From contig NW_019091611.1 in assembly GCF_001949145.1 (NCBI RefSeq), positions 229,240-269,662 on the forward strand: DNA of 40,423 bases. Direction: 5' to 3'. A program made the translations under genes and the position numbers. The number at the start of each line of letters is the position of its first letter. Position 1 is the first letter of the stretch. Origin of the DNA: Acanthaster planci (Eukaryota > Echinodermata > Asteroidea > Valvatida > Acanthasteridae). The notes under the pieces were generated by a model. The model was not told the DNA's origin and did not search any database. It was given only the letters and a program-made list of their open reading frames with translations. Positions 30,604-40,423 of the stretch are shown in pieces.

Positions 30604-33600
30604 GCAATGAGAGTTGGTGCACACAGGGGCCCAATAATCTTTCCTTTAGTTTGGTCAAAATCGTAGTATTTATATATTTTAATGAAATTTTGTCAGAGCT
30701 ACATGAATAAGTTGTTTGCAGATTTCAAATAAAATGCCATTATCCATTCAAAAAAAGAAAATTCAAAATTGCAGCTTAGTCGCCATGCTGGAAAAGAATG
30801 CTGACTTGATATTGGGTCCTTTGAATATATCGACTGCCACAGTTTGGTAGTTGTATCTATTTTGTGAAAAAAAAATAACCAGAACACAATTCACTCGAAA
30901 TCCAGTTTGATTTTGTATCCTGTAAAGTAGGAAATTCCTGTTTGAGCATGCTGTTTTTGCTGTTTTCACGTATCCCACGATCGTTCTGTTGAGTCAAGCC
31001 TGGTATAAACGTAACCATTTTGGTCGGCGAACTCGTTTGGAAAATGTCACACCTCCTCCGAAGATAATATTCCATGGAATTGTAATGCCTAAATAAACTT
31101 TGGAAAAAGTGTAAAACTGTTGAAATCAAAGTAGCCAGCTCCCAATATGTCTCAATATGCGTTGACCATTGCACATGCACATGTGTACAACACATGTACA
31201 TGTACGTATGCACATGCGTGCACATGTTCCAACACGAACCGAAGTTCGGCAGAAGTTCGACCGTAACGACCCCATCGTCTTTAATAAATGTTGATTCTGG
31301 AAATGGGGGAACGTCTTTTCCCCAGAACGGCTGTTGGTATTCATGAAGTCCTGAGATATCATGCATATTCGTGATGCTTTTTGTTGTTATGACAAAAGGG
31401 CACACTGCCACCCGGCTCATTAAACCCCTCACATTTCAGCGCACACGTCCGTCGCATCCACGGATTTCCCCCCTACTTAGTAACGCCAGACTGATCGGAA
31501 AAAATGCGGACAACATGCAGAACAACGCTTAGTCAATTTGGGGATGACGCCTAAACGCAACAGATTACAATTTTGAAAACATGCCGTTTTTTCACCGCTG
31601 GCACGTGTGGTTGAATAAGCCCCACTAGAACAAGAGGGTGCTTGGCATACCCGTCCCAATATTAAACACAACAGATTAAAGTTAACCTACAAGTTTAACA
31701 TAAGACAAAGTTTACCATAAGACATATTTCCAAATTAAAGTTGTTGACCATTTTAGCTTGAATTGATGCACTGCTTGTTGCTCCCAGCCAATTCCTGCCA
31801 CAATTGCAATGCGCACCCCACTGGAAAGACAGACCATGTACTCCCCTCTACCCCAACAGTCTGTATACTATCTGATTCGAATGTGATGACCTTATCACGC
31901 TGATGCGCCACGAATTGCAGGCTCTTAATTGTCCATTAACTTTCGTTTCCCTAGTTCTGTGTAAACGGAGATCAACGCATGTACCGCTATGTGCAGTGCA
32001 TGTGCAGTGGGTGTGTTGTAAACTGAAGTAACGTCACACTTATGAACCGTATAGAGCATGCATGGATCCGCATACAACAGAGCATCAAAGATTTGCGTCC
32101 AGTTTGGATCGTATGTTGATCCAGAGAATCTGGCTCCCGCTCTGATGAGTGGAAACTCGAGAGGAAAACTTTAAGCAGCTGCAAGTGCAGATAAATCGAT
32201 TAGAAATGAATGCACATGAAAACGGGGGGAGGGGGGATGTTCCAAGAGCCTTTAATAAACATAAGAAACCTTCACAATATAACATTAAATAGCTGCTGAG
32301 TAGGGCCACGACCTTTCATATTTCGCATGTGAGTACTACTCAACCGACCAACCATTTCTTGACGTACAATGTATTCCTAGACATTCACATTTATCGCACC
32401 TTCTGCAGTGCAAATGCAAACAACCCCCCATGCTGTCAATGAGTAACTGGTGGAAAGGATACACCGATATTTTATAGTTTGTTGGGATGTTTGTGGGATC
32501 CGTGCAACTTAATGGGATAAGAGAAATTTAGAGGCTCTGAATTATCATCACTGGGATTGCCATTCATCTTCGTGTGTAAACCAAACAGTTCAGACTGTGG
32601 AATAATTAAAAGTTTGATATCGTGAAGAACTAAACCAGTATCAATCAATAAATCAATCAATGATTCACGAGGAGTTACGTCTGCATCCAAATATCAGAAA
32701 TTGCAAGAAAACTGCTGGCACTCAAATCTGCAACATGGCCAGGGCACGATGACTTGCAAAGAGCGACTTCAATCGGCCATGACATCCATATAGTATACTT
32801 GAGCGATACAGAACATACATGATACATGCAAGGTCAGCAACCACCATCTGTGGTTGGCTTAATAATTTATCCCAACTGCATCAAAGAATCTGTTGTCATA
32901 ACCAGCTTCGTATTTGTTGTAAATCACCCTCAGGTTAAATCAACAAAGGGCATGTGCCAATTCCATCTTATTATTGTTATTATTATTGTAATATTATTAT
33001 TATCCAGTTCTCCTTAAGTTATGTGATAATAACCTATGGGGGGGGTCAACTCATTCCTACATTGCCTTGCCCACCATTCACCAAGCTAACTAATAAGCAA
33101 GAGTTTAGCATACCTCCAGAAGGGGTGATTGTACATCAGAATTTTGGTTACTTGTCGAAAAAACATCAAGCCACACTGGCCGCCATAGTGCCATGTTTAT
33201 TATTCACTAACCTTATCCTGAGCTAGGTGATTGAAGTTGAACGCTACCACCAATAAAGCGAATATGGGCACATACCAGAACTGCGGTAGCTTGTGAAAAA
33301 AACAGGGCACAATCACTCCCTACTTGCCACATTGGGCACGCACAAGCTTTGAGATTCTTGTCATGCTGGCCAACCATTCACCTTCATATTAACTTAGCAT
33401 CCCTAATTGATCAGAGTAGAATCAAGCCCCGACATGGCGAGCGGGCACAAACAGGCAGCACCGTGGCAGCTTGCATATGAAATTATTAAATGGAACATAC
33501 ATGTACTTCCATAATTGCCTCCACTTGGCACACACAGCAGGCCCAAATTGTTGGCAAGCTAGAAAACTGTTAACCTTATGCGGGACAAAATAGGCACTAA

Positions 33601-34612
33601 ACTTGAACTGACGGCGAAAAATCTTCTTCTAGTAGTAGGACAATACTCTCTCTGCCAAAAACGTGTGAAACCTTTATACCCATGCAAACAGCTGTACCGT
33701 AACATAAGAGTTTTCTCAAGGGCTGGCAACCTACATGTACAAGTAGAAACTTTAAAAAGTCATTGGTTGGAAATAAATTTCGGCGTCCCAGCACAAAATG
33801 CACTGCGTACAGAAACAATACGTAGACGGACATGGCAAGTAATTGAATATCCATAAAACTGGAGTATGAAACTAAGCTATCAAAAGCAAATGGGAAAATT
33901 GGAACCTTAATCTTTCTACTGCACTAAATTCAAGTGAACAAGTAAGTTTGAAGTTATGATGATAAAATCGAGGAAAACAAGTAAGCTTCAAATTGCTGAG
34001 AAAGTCACAGTCTGCATTGAGCGGGTTTTGTAAACATTAAACTTTCATAAAGCTGTCTTCAAGAAACGAGAGCACGAAATAGAAAGTTCAGCGAAATTAA
34101 CAGGGGTTTACTTGTAGTAAACTTTCATAAGTATTGTTTGTACGGCAATTATTTGATCCAAAAGAACACGGTTTTTCCTATTAGTTATGTCTCTATCCTA
34201 AAACTGAAGTGTGATTTTACTGGTGTGATGAGGGTTTTCATGTAACTTCCCATGTAAGCACTACTCCAAGCTGCATGCAAACCTTAAAAGTTCTAACGAT
34301 TACGAGATAATGGTCCACAACATTCACCATACAAAAGAGCTCACGTTTTGAAATAAATGCTACATATTCCCCCACCTATTTACATGACATTCCATTAATG
34401 CCAATTATACCAGGCAGCGCACAAGATAGCTTATTTGAAAAATAACAACCAAACTCTTTCCCTGAAGAGGACTTACAAGGTAGTCGAGCAGGTTTTCAGT
34501 CCTCAGCACCACCTAATTAATGGACACAGAGAATACAATGGTTGCAAAGCACACCATAGACTGTCACTCCCCGTTTACCAGCTTTCAACCAACCCTTTGG
34601 GGCTAGCTTACA
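30604..34612. other. Long intron 5 stretch without a recognised gene
   Basis: The largest open frame is a 191-codon minus-strand stretch at 30857-31432. Part of it is made by ACATGTACATG-type repeats (near 31170-31215), and it has no recognisable domain, so I do not call it a gene. A short ATT microsatellite lies at about 32970-33003. A segment near 31999-32060 (CAGTGGGTGTGTTGTAAACT, then CACACTTATGAACCG) resembles the interior of the hAT element near 3958-4000. The repeated block at 31618-31650 pairs with 27614-27646. Confidence 0.4.
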
Positions 34613-34684
34613 TTAAAACCCTAACCCCCAAGGGTTTATGTAAAATCGTATTGAAATTGGAGGATTTGGGACCGTTAGGGTTAA
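34613..34684 (+). repeat. 72-bp TTAA-bounded short repeat, partner of 951-1008
   Basis: It starts TTAAAACCCTAACCCCC and ends CCGTTAGGGTTAA, so the two ends are inverted. The core ATTGAAATTGGAGGATTTGG is identical to that at 951-1008. It may be a very small TTAA-type element or an internal deletion product. Confidence 0.6.
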
Positions 34685-35157
34685 TAGCCAATTCGTTCAC
34701 AAAACCAGTAAAGAGAAAACATCCAGCTTGATACTTAGAAACAAGCCTATTTGGATAGAACTACCACATTTGAATAGGCTGATAAATAAACACTCAATCC
34801 CTGCACAAATTCCAATTTAGTTTGCAACTTCAGAGGAATATACATTGCCGACGAAGGAAAGAAAAATCTCATATAACAGTGTACAACATCTTTCTTGTCT
34901 GTTGATTGTAAATTATAGTAACCCTATAACTTGACCTTCCTTGGGCTTCTGCCAGCCAGCAAGGACCCAGGTGGTCACGCGCCTGCACTCCAAGCTACGT
35001 GTTTACAACACCATGGCAACAAACAGCTTATTATTAAATTTAGGAATTGTCAACAAACTATATGTCTGCTGAGAATAATGCATTTTATCTTGGAGTAATA
35101 AAATAAATTATTGCATTCCTGTTGCCGACCCACCTCCAGGGTATGATGCCACTCTTC
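34685..35157. other. Intron 5 sequence, no gene seen
   Basis: Mixed composition; nothing recognised. Confidence 0.4.
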
Positions 35158-35477
35158 ATATGTAGGCTGGGCAGGGGTATGTGAATGCAGGAGACTCCTC
35201 CCCCACATGGAGTGGGTCGAGTTTCCTAGTGATACCCACCCCTGCCCAGCTGCTCCCGCCCATCCGTCCCCACTTTGGCTCTGGTGGTTTTCACCGCTTT
35301 GAAAAGAAGAACAAACATGGCGGCAGGGCTGCAGTGCATTGTGGAGGGTCAAGGGGCAGTATGCATAATCAAGTCTTTTCAGTGAATTGTAATAGGCACA
35401 TGGGAAATTTGCATATGTAGGCTGGGCAGGGGTGAGTATCACTAGGAGACCTGACACACTCCATGTGAGGGAGGAAT
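35158..35477. mobile_element. Palindromic (foldback-like) element
   Basis: Left arm 35192-35250 and right arm 35419-35477 are inverted copies of each other over about 58 bases. For example, CTAGTGATACCCACCCCTGC on the left equals the inverse of the right-arm GCAGGGGTGAGTATCACTAG at 36 or more positions across the arm, and CACATGGAGTG on the left equals the inverse of CACTCCATGTG on the right. In addition CATATGTAGGCTGGGCAGGG occurs as a direct repeat at 35158 and 35412. The loop (about 168 bp) has no coding content. It abuts the 3' side of the minus-strand retroelement. Confidence 0.75.
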
Positions 35478-36200
35478 TGACGCCATGGTGTCTACTACTT
35501 TTTCTTCTTGTGTTTGAATGGAACCCTCTCTCCCATTCCATAAAAGACCTAACCAATTCAGTTGTGGGTGGGTGACCATCTTAATTTTTCCTTGTTGGGA
35601 ACAAGCCCTACAGCTGTAAGGTCAGCCGTCACCTCTTGAGCGATTTTGTTACACTTATTTCTTGTGTCCTCTCTTCCCCATCCATCATCCAGGTAAACTA
35701 TGATGTACATACCTTGCCTCACAAATAGGGCCACCAGTGGTCTGATAATTTTAGTAATATGTGTGGAGCGCTAGTTTAAACCAAATGGTAGCACATTGAA
35801 TACAAAATATCTGGTGTGACCTTGAACGTCCCATGCAAACCCAAGGTACTTGATTTGTTCACTGAAAATTTTGACATGATAACACCTGATTTTAAATCAA
35901 TGGATCACCCATTTTATATTGTGGTGCCTCATTCCAGTCCTTGAACTTACCTTTCCAAACAAATCAATTTACATACCTTAGATCTAGAATGAATGTCTTT
36001 CCTTGCCAGACTTTTATACTGAAACAGTTACTGGATTAATTATGTATGGGGGAATTCGAACTCTGAAATCAGGTTTTTGTCCTTAAGCTCTGTTATGGCC
36101 TCCTGTCCAATTCTGAATGGAGGATTGCAGAGTGATTTTTCTTTGAATACCTCAGTGGTGTTTCTTTAAAGGGAATCCGGTAACCTATACATAATATATC
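35478..36200 (-). pseudogene. Reverse transcriptase pseudogene of a DIRS/Ngaro-like retroelement
   Basis: Read right to left on the minus strand, it starts IPFKETPLRYSKKNHSAILH (near 36180-36120). FILDLRYVN and FVWKGKFKD follow (near 35995-35945), with a frame change into a DLKSG-like box (near 35895). Then come KYLGFAWDV-like, TRYFVF and LPFG blocks (near 35860-35775), and IIRPLVALFVRQG and IIVYLDDGWG (near 35745-35685). The C-terminal TADLTAVGLVPNKEK is near 35640-35590. The catalytic YLDD is intact, but stops and several frameshifts destroy the frame. This RT type is found in tyrosine-recombinase retrotransposons of marine animals. No recombinase was seen downstream, where the palindromic element begins. 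Confidence 0.72.
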
Positions 36201-36379
36201 TAATACCTCTGGATAAGCTTTAAGTTTTCCCCAGAATGCTGTACAAGGTCATCATGCACCCTTTTAAGTTTCATTCTGCAACCTCTTGTTCATAATCATA
36301 TAAATTATCTGCTTAAAACTTATGGTACTGTGCTTCTGTGCTCTGCCATGAACCCACACTATCCTCTACCAGGATGTGA

Positions 36380-37165
36380 CTATCGAGTACTGATGTCTTT
36401 GGTTCTGTCTGCCTGGATTTTGGAGAGTTCCTTTCTCCAGTGAACTGTTTTTCCACACTTAAAACAAATGTCTGTGGGTCTCGCTGCTGATCTGAAAAGA
36501 GTGGTGTATGGGAGGCAAGATGCTGGTCTATACTGGTTACTTGTAGTGGTGAAAATGACTATCTGGATTAGGAGACGACTCTGAGATCTGTCCTTGCATT
36601 TGTTGGAAAGTGATGTGGAGTTATATGAACTCTTGGCGCTCTTGCATTTGGCCATAGCCCGGGACTGAGCAGAGTGAATTCTTTTCTTGTCCTCGCAATC
36701 ATCCACCAACTCATTGCTTGACGTATTCGTCTACACCACCCCAACCTGCCTCTGATTTATTGGCAAGATGGATCAGCTTATTCCTCTTATGCAATTCTGT
36801 GACTGCTTCTGCTAGGCTTTCTTTTGCTGCCACTTAGGAATTCTCTTTGAGCAATTTCTGAGCAGTTTTGACCTTTTGAGCTTTCTTCTCATTGAACTCA
36901 AAGTGAGCATGATTGCCTTTAAAATGAAATTATAACTCCCTCTCTTCAAGAACTGGACCTTGCTGGTGGGCTTTTTTTATTTTCATGCTTATGTTTTGCT
37001 ATAACCTTGTCAATGTGTGATTGGAATGAACCCAGGGCCTCTGATACTCCTTTTACTATTTTGGAGACATCGATCTTAAGGAGATAGGCTATTGAGCACC
37101 TTGAGCACCCTGTCTACGTTGTGTATCTGTATTAGATAGTGAACATCATTGGCCTCCGCCATTGT
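36380..37165 (-). pseudogene. gag-like pseudogene with degraded CCHC zinc knuckle
   Basis: On the minus strand a start MAEANDVHYLIQIHNVDRVL is readable from 37161. After about 28 codons a stop occurs, and the protein continues in other frames through a Lys/Arg-rich middle. The segment encoded at 36709-36380 contains CFKCGKTVHWRKEL, a retroelement gag zinc knuckle in which the fourth metal ligand, normally Cys, is Leu. This sits directly upstream, in the reading direction, of the reverse transcriptase at 36200-35478, so the two belong to one element. Broken and not expected to make nucleocapsid protein. Confidence 0.65.
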
Positions 37166-37499
37166 AGGGCGTAGAGAGTTAAGTGAAAAATTCTGTTGTA
37201 GCTGCACTGAAAACAATCAATGAGTACCACACCCTTGGCTTGTGCACTCTATCTTTGCAATCTTACATAATATACTAATTTACCATGCCCTCTATTGTTT
37301 TTGATAGAAAGTGTGAATACCATCTGACCTTAAGCCTGATAGTATGGATTTGCAAAGAATTCACCTAGTAGCCCTTAATTTAGGTTGTAATGTGCTTTAT
37401 TATTGTATGTGTCTCTTTAAACTGATTTTAAATGTTTAAGTGACAAAGATGTTAAGATAAATGTTTAATTCAAAATCACAATTATTTTAAATTTTCCAG
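37166..37499. other. Intron 5, right end
   Basis: AT-rich sequence ending in the polypyrimidine tract and TTTTCCAG acceptor of exon F. No other signal. Confidence 0.45.
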
Positions 37500-37743
37500 A
37501 AGAAACTTCATATCAGCTGGTGCTGCAGCTGGTGTTGCTTCTGCCTTTGGTGCCCCTGTTGGAGGCTTGTTATTTGCCATGGAAGAGGTGTCATCTTTCT
37601 GGAGTATGAAATTGTCATGGCAGGTTTTTTTCTGCTGTATGGTTTCCACCTTTACCACTGACTTGTTCAACTCTGCATTTCACAATTTCAAGTATCAAGG
37701 CCAGTTTGGTCTTTTCAAGACAAAAAGCTACATCATATTTAAG
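37500..37743 (+). CDS. CLC chloride transporter, exon F (proton-glutamate helix)
   Basis: This exon begins after TTTTCCAG (37499) and ends before GTAAGG (37744). Its first base completes the Arg split from exon E and 81 codons follow, leaving phase 0. It encodes FISAGAAAGVASAFGAPVGG, then LLFAMEEVSSFWSMKLSWQV and a membrane segment ending SYIIFK. In CLC exchangers the second Glu of this EE pair passes protons (E203 in the E. coli protein); here it is Glu267, 67 residues after the gating Glu200. That is the same spacing as the two glutamates of mammalian ClC-7. The gene continues beyond the window: later helices and CBS domains are not seen in the remaining 2.7 kb. Confidence 0.96.
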
Positions 37744-38593
37744 GTAAGGGAAAAAAGTACAAGTTCTTAAATTAATTAAGTGTCCAGGTATAGAAAGTAC
37801 ATATTCTTCCTCCTTGTGTTCATTTCTACATGAATCACTTACTACACTCTGCATGTCTTTCTACCACTGGAGTCTGTATAGGAATTAGTATACCTACACT
37901 TGAACGGCATTGTGCACGTGCACAGTTGTTCATACACACAGTACTCGCAACGTAACCAGTGTTAAAATCCACGACCTTTGAGGCTGAGTCCAGGTCCTGG
38001 GTCTCCAAGGCTAAGGCCAAGACCAATTCAAGACTGACTCACCAAGGCAACAGTGTCTAAGTCCTAGGCCAGTTATTCCATATATACTTGTACATCACCA
38101 CCCTCACCACCACAAAAAGAGCAAATATGGAAGCTAACTTGCTCTCAGTATATTAAAGAAGTTCCCCACAATAATTTGTCAACGTTTTGAAATAATAGCC
38201 GCACAGTTGTCAAAAAGATCCTCCAACCAAATGCATTTATATGTGAATGTAACAATTTTTCAATAAGAAATGGAAGAAAAAAGTTGGGAGAGCTTCCAAA
38301 AGTGATAATACATGTAATTTCTTTGGAAAAAGCAGTATTAGAAAGAAAGTAGCACTCTCTCCTATCCATTAATACACGGCCTAATGGAAAAAATCACAAA
38401 AGGCAGTCGGCGTCCAACCTGTGTTTAAAGGTGGCACATGCGAAGCTACCTTCCAGCATTGGCCAGACAATCAGATGGCTAAGCAGCCAAATGGGCCAAC
38501 ACCTTACGATCTAAATTTATCCTTTTTAAGGTATCTCTGATCTAAATTCTTAAAAAATGATACCCACTTCCTTGTAAATGTATCAGAAGCCAT
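37744..38593. other. Intron after exon F, with a possible hAT-like end
   Basis: No further CLC exon was found. At 37957 CAGTGTTAAAATCCACGACC begins a stretch with GAGTCCAGGTCCTGGGTC-like subterminal repeats, reminiscent of the hAT ends elsewhere here. No second end or duplication was found. Confidence 0.4.
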
Positions 38594-40423
38594 TTGAAAA
38601 AATTGCCCCTTTTTTCTAGTCAAAACTCTTTTCGGAGCTCCATTAAAACTACCGGAAAAGAGGTATTTGGTATACCATCTCTTACTTCGATGGGACGTTG
38701 TGTGTCTCCTGCTGCTGATAAAGCCCAGGTATTGAACAAGCATTTTTGTTCAATCTTCACAAAGGAAGACCTTAGTGACTTTTCGTCAGCTGGATCCACT
38801 CACTATCCCAAACCTATCGACAGTGTTGTTGACTTTAGTTACTGACTCCAGTGGTGATTTTTATCGACTTGAGACTTGACTTCGAAAAAATGACTTAGGA
38901 CTTGACTAAGTTTGACTTTGTGAAAAACACTCATTAAAAATAATAAACACAAACGTTTGGGTGTCCGCACATAATTTATTGAAGAGAATGCCCATTCAAT
39001 GTCGACCCTTTTAATGTAGGCTAGTGACTGCAAGAGCAAACTGCCTGATTGTCCGTATGCTGCACAGCCAGGACTGCACAGGGGGCTGCATGGTATTTGA
39101 GGCATGCATATTCTTAGACATTATATCATTTGTTGCTCAGCGCAGCAATTATTCTTTATAGGCTTACTCCATACATGTACATGATCTGAAAGCATAACAG
39201 AAGAAACTTCTTTTCAAACAGCTGGAAAAAAATACTACCCTCATAAATCAATCAATAATTTACTTGTGACCTGATTTGGGAAATTTGACTTGTGACTTGA
39301 CTTGGGAAGATTTGACTTGAGACTTGAGTTGACTTGGGAAAAATAACTTGGTTACAACACTGTCCATCAACCTCACCATAAAAGTACCCTGGGGGTGGGA
39401 AAGCGTCTCACCAACACTCAACAAAAAAACATCAGTAACAGACTAGGTTTCTGCCAAGATTTTAATAAGCTGTACATGTATCTCCAGCCTTATTATTTAT
39501 CGTCTATTATGGATAAGTTTCTCAGGCAGGTCATGTGATGTTCAACTTGCAAGTCTGATAATTGACATTGCTAAGATCATGACCACTAAAAGCCAGGTCA
39601 ATTTTGTTATATTGGATTCAGCAAGGTCTTTAACACAGTGCCCACCAAAGATAGTTGTGCAGGCTGGAGCATTTCAGAATTAAGAGCAGCCTTCTTGGAT
39701 GGATAAACACCTTCACTGCCAGACGTTAATGTGTACAACTTGTATGTGTTGAGACCAAACTCACCAGAATCTCCAGTCACATAAGGAGTGTCCAGAGGGA
39801 CTGTGTTTGGGTCTTTGCCCTTCCTTTTATACATAACTATTTGGCAAAAGCAGTCTCTTTAAAACCATACTGTGAGCAGATGACTACATAATTTCCCAGG
39901 AAATTACAGGAAACCAGGATAGCCAGCCCCTTCAAGAGTAAATCAGTTTTCTTTGCCACCAGGGAGCAAAATGACAGATGGTTTTTCAAATCAATTCTTC
40001 AAAATGTTCGTTGATGCATGTCAACCACATGAACAAGCCTATCCATATGTATAATGATTGAAATGCTCTTGAAATAATGAATCATGACCTACACCTTAGA
40101 GTGGAGATTAGGGAATACCTTAACTGGGTAAACCACTTAAATCAAGTCACAAGTAAAGCTAAGAGTTCTGTATTATCTGAAGAGAAGTATCTACTCATAT
40201 AGTAAATCAGTGAAATAGCCTACCAATGAAATGAATGAAATATCCTACGAAACCCTAATCAGAAAACAGTTTGAGTGCTGTGCACCAACATAGGATCCTC
40301 ATCACAATGACAACAAGACATCTCTTTCGAAAATCCAATGCTGAGCTGCTCGCTCAACATCCAGAGCAACTACAGCAGAAAATCACCATGTTACAAATTT
40401 GCTCAAGTTGGAACCTTTTTAAC
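38594..40423 (+). mobile_element. CR1-like LINE remnant, interrupted by a hAT-type element and running off the window
   Basis: The left piece encodes SRSSIKTTGKEVFGIPSL-like sequence, then ADKAQVLNKHFCSIFTKEDL (near 38712-38775), the linker before the reverse transcriptase of CR1-type LINEs. After the nested insertion, similarity resumes: RSCDVQLASLIIDIAKIMTT and QVNFVILDSARSLTQ (near 39520-39625; the usual D-F-KAFD catalytic box is altered). A degraded GVPQG-to-DD region follows. Next are KCSLMHVNHMNKPIH and REYLNWVNHLNQVTSKAKS (near 40000-40170), then KQFECCAPT and NDNKTSLSKIQ (near 40270-40340), ending at SRATTAENHHVTNLLKLEPF at the window edge. Stops and frameshifts throughout. Its 3' end lies outside. 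Confidence 0.78.
38821..39362. mobile_element. Non-autonomous hAT-type element nested in the LINE
   Basis: This 542-bp segment interrupts the LINE. It begins CAGTGTTGTTGACTTTAG and, read inward from 39362, begins CAGTGTTGTAACCAAG. Both subterminal regions are packed with GACTTGACTTG-type repeats in opposite orientation. Flanking octamers CCTATCGA (38813-38820) and TCCATCAA (39363-39370) agree at five of eight positions, and all three differences are transitions, as expected for an old 8-bp duplication. No transposase is encoded. Nesting dates it after the LINE. Confidence 0.75.

Noticed and set aside
30857-31432. 191-codon open frame on the minus strand, the longest in the window
   Set aside because: Part of it is produced by an ACATGTACATG-type simple repeat, it contains no domain I recognise, and one open frame of this length is not surprising by chance in 40 kb.
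35050-35556. 168-codon minus-strand open frame
   Set aside because: It runs across the palindromic element and the tail of the reverse transcriptase pseudogene, so it is a composite with no single protein identity.
37744-40423. Further CLC exons after exon F
   Set aside because: No stretch between good splice sites resembles later CLC helices or CBS domains; the region holds transposon remains.

Overview
This is eukaryotic, animal-type DNA and almost certainly comes from a marine invertebrate. The protein-coding signal is split into short exons with canonical GT/AG borders. Introns are kilobases long and AT-rich. The remaining sequence is filled with decayed animal transposable elements: DIRS-type tyrosine-recombinase retrotransposons, CR1/L2-like LINEs, and hAT, TTAA and TA-type DNA elements. 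I cannot fix the species. There are no bacterial operons, no CRISPR array and no rRNA gene. I recognised no intact tRNA gene.

The one real gene is on the plus strand. It is the N-terminal part of a CLC-family chloride transporter (Cl-/H+ exchanger type, closest in feel to the ClC-6/7 and protist CLC-C branches). Six exons lie at 108-372, 2874-3003, 12414-12494, 19307-19482, 22992-23084 and 37500-37743. All intron phases join without a frameshift or stop. The joined product is about 319 residues from the candidate Met at 140. It runs from the cytosolic N-terminus through the helix carrying the proton glutamate. Later helices and the CBS domains must lie to the right of this window. The anion-selectivity Ser (GSGLP), the gating Glu (GPEGP) and the proton Glu (second E of MEE) are all present, so the part seen predicts an exchanger rather than a channel.

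The five introns (about 2.5, 9.4, 6.8, 3.5 and 14.4 kb) hold the rest. Intron 1 has a G-quadruplex-like run and a hAT-like end. Intron 2 has a 1.26-kb hAT element with a perfect 8-bp target-site duplication, an array of about twelve self-complementary 21-bp units, a small piggyBac-like TTAA element, two TTAA MITEs of one family, a CR1-like LINE piece and a second, simpler 21-bp tandem array. Intron 3 has two LINE remnants, another TTAA MITE and two matching hairpins. Intron 4 has a tRNA-type SINE and tandem repeats of about 171 and 147 bp. Intron 5 has a dead DIRS element, a pogo/mariner-like TA element, a palindromic element, and a dead minus-strand retroelement with gag zinc knuckle and YLDD reverse transcriptase. 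Downstream of exon 6, a CR1-like LINE is split by a nested hAT-type element and runs off the window.

I found no convincing undescribed multi-gene system. The most unusual material is structural: two unrelated 21-bp-period arrays in one intron, one built of palindromes; an array with exact 147-bp spacing; a strong excess of the palindromic octamer TACATGTA across the window; and a short TTAA-flanked MITE family with at least four copies here.
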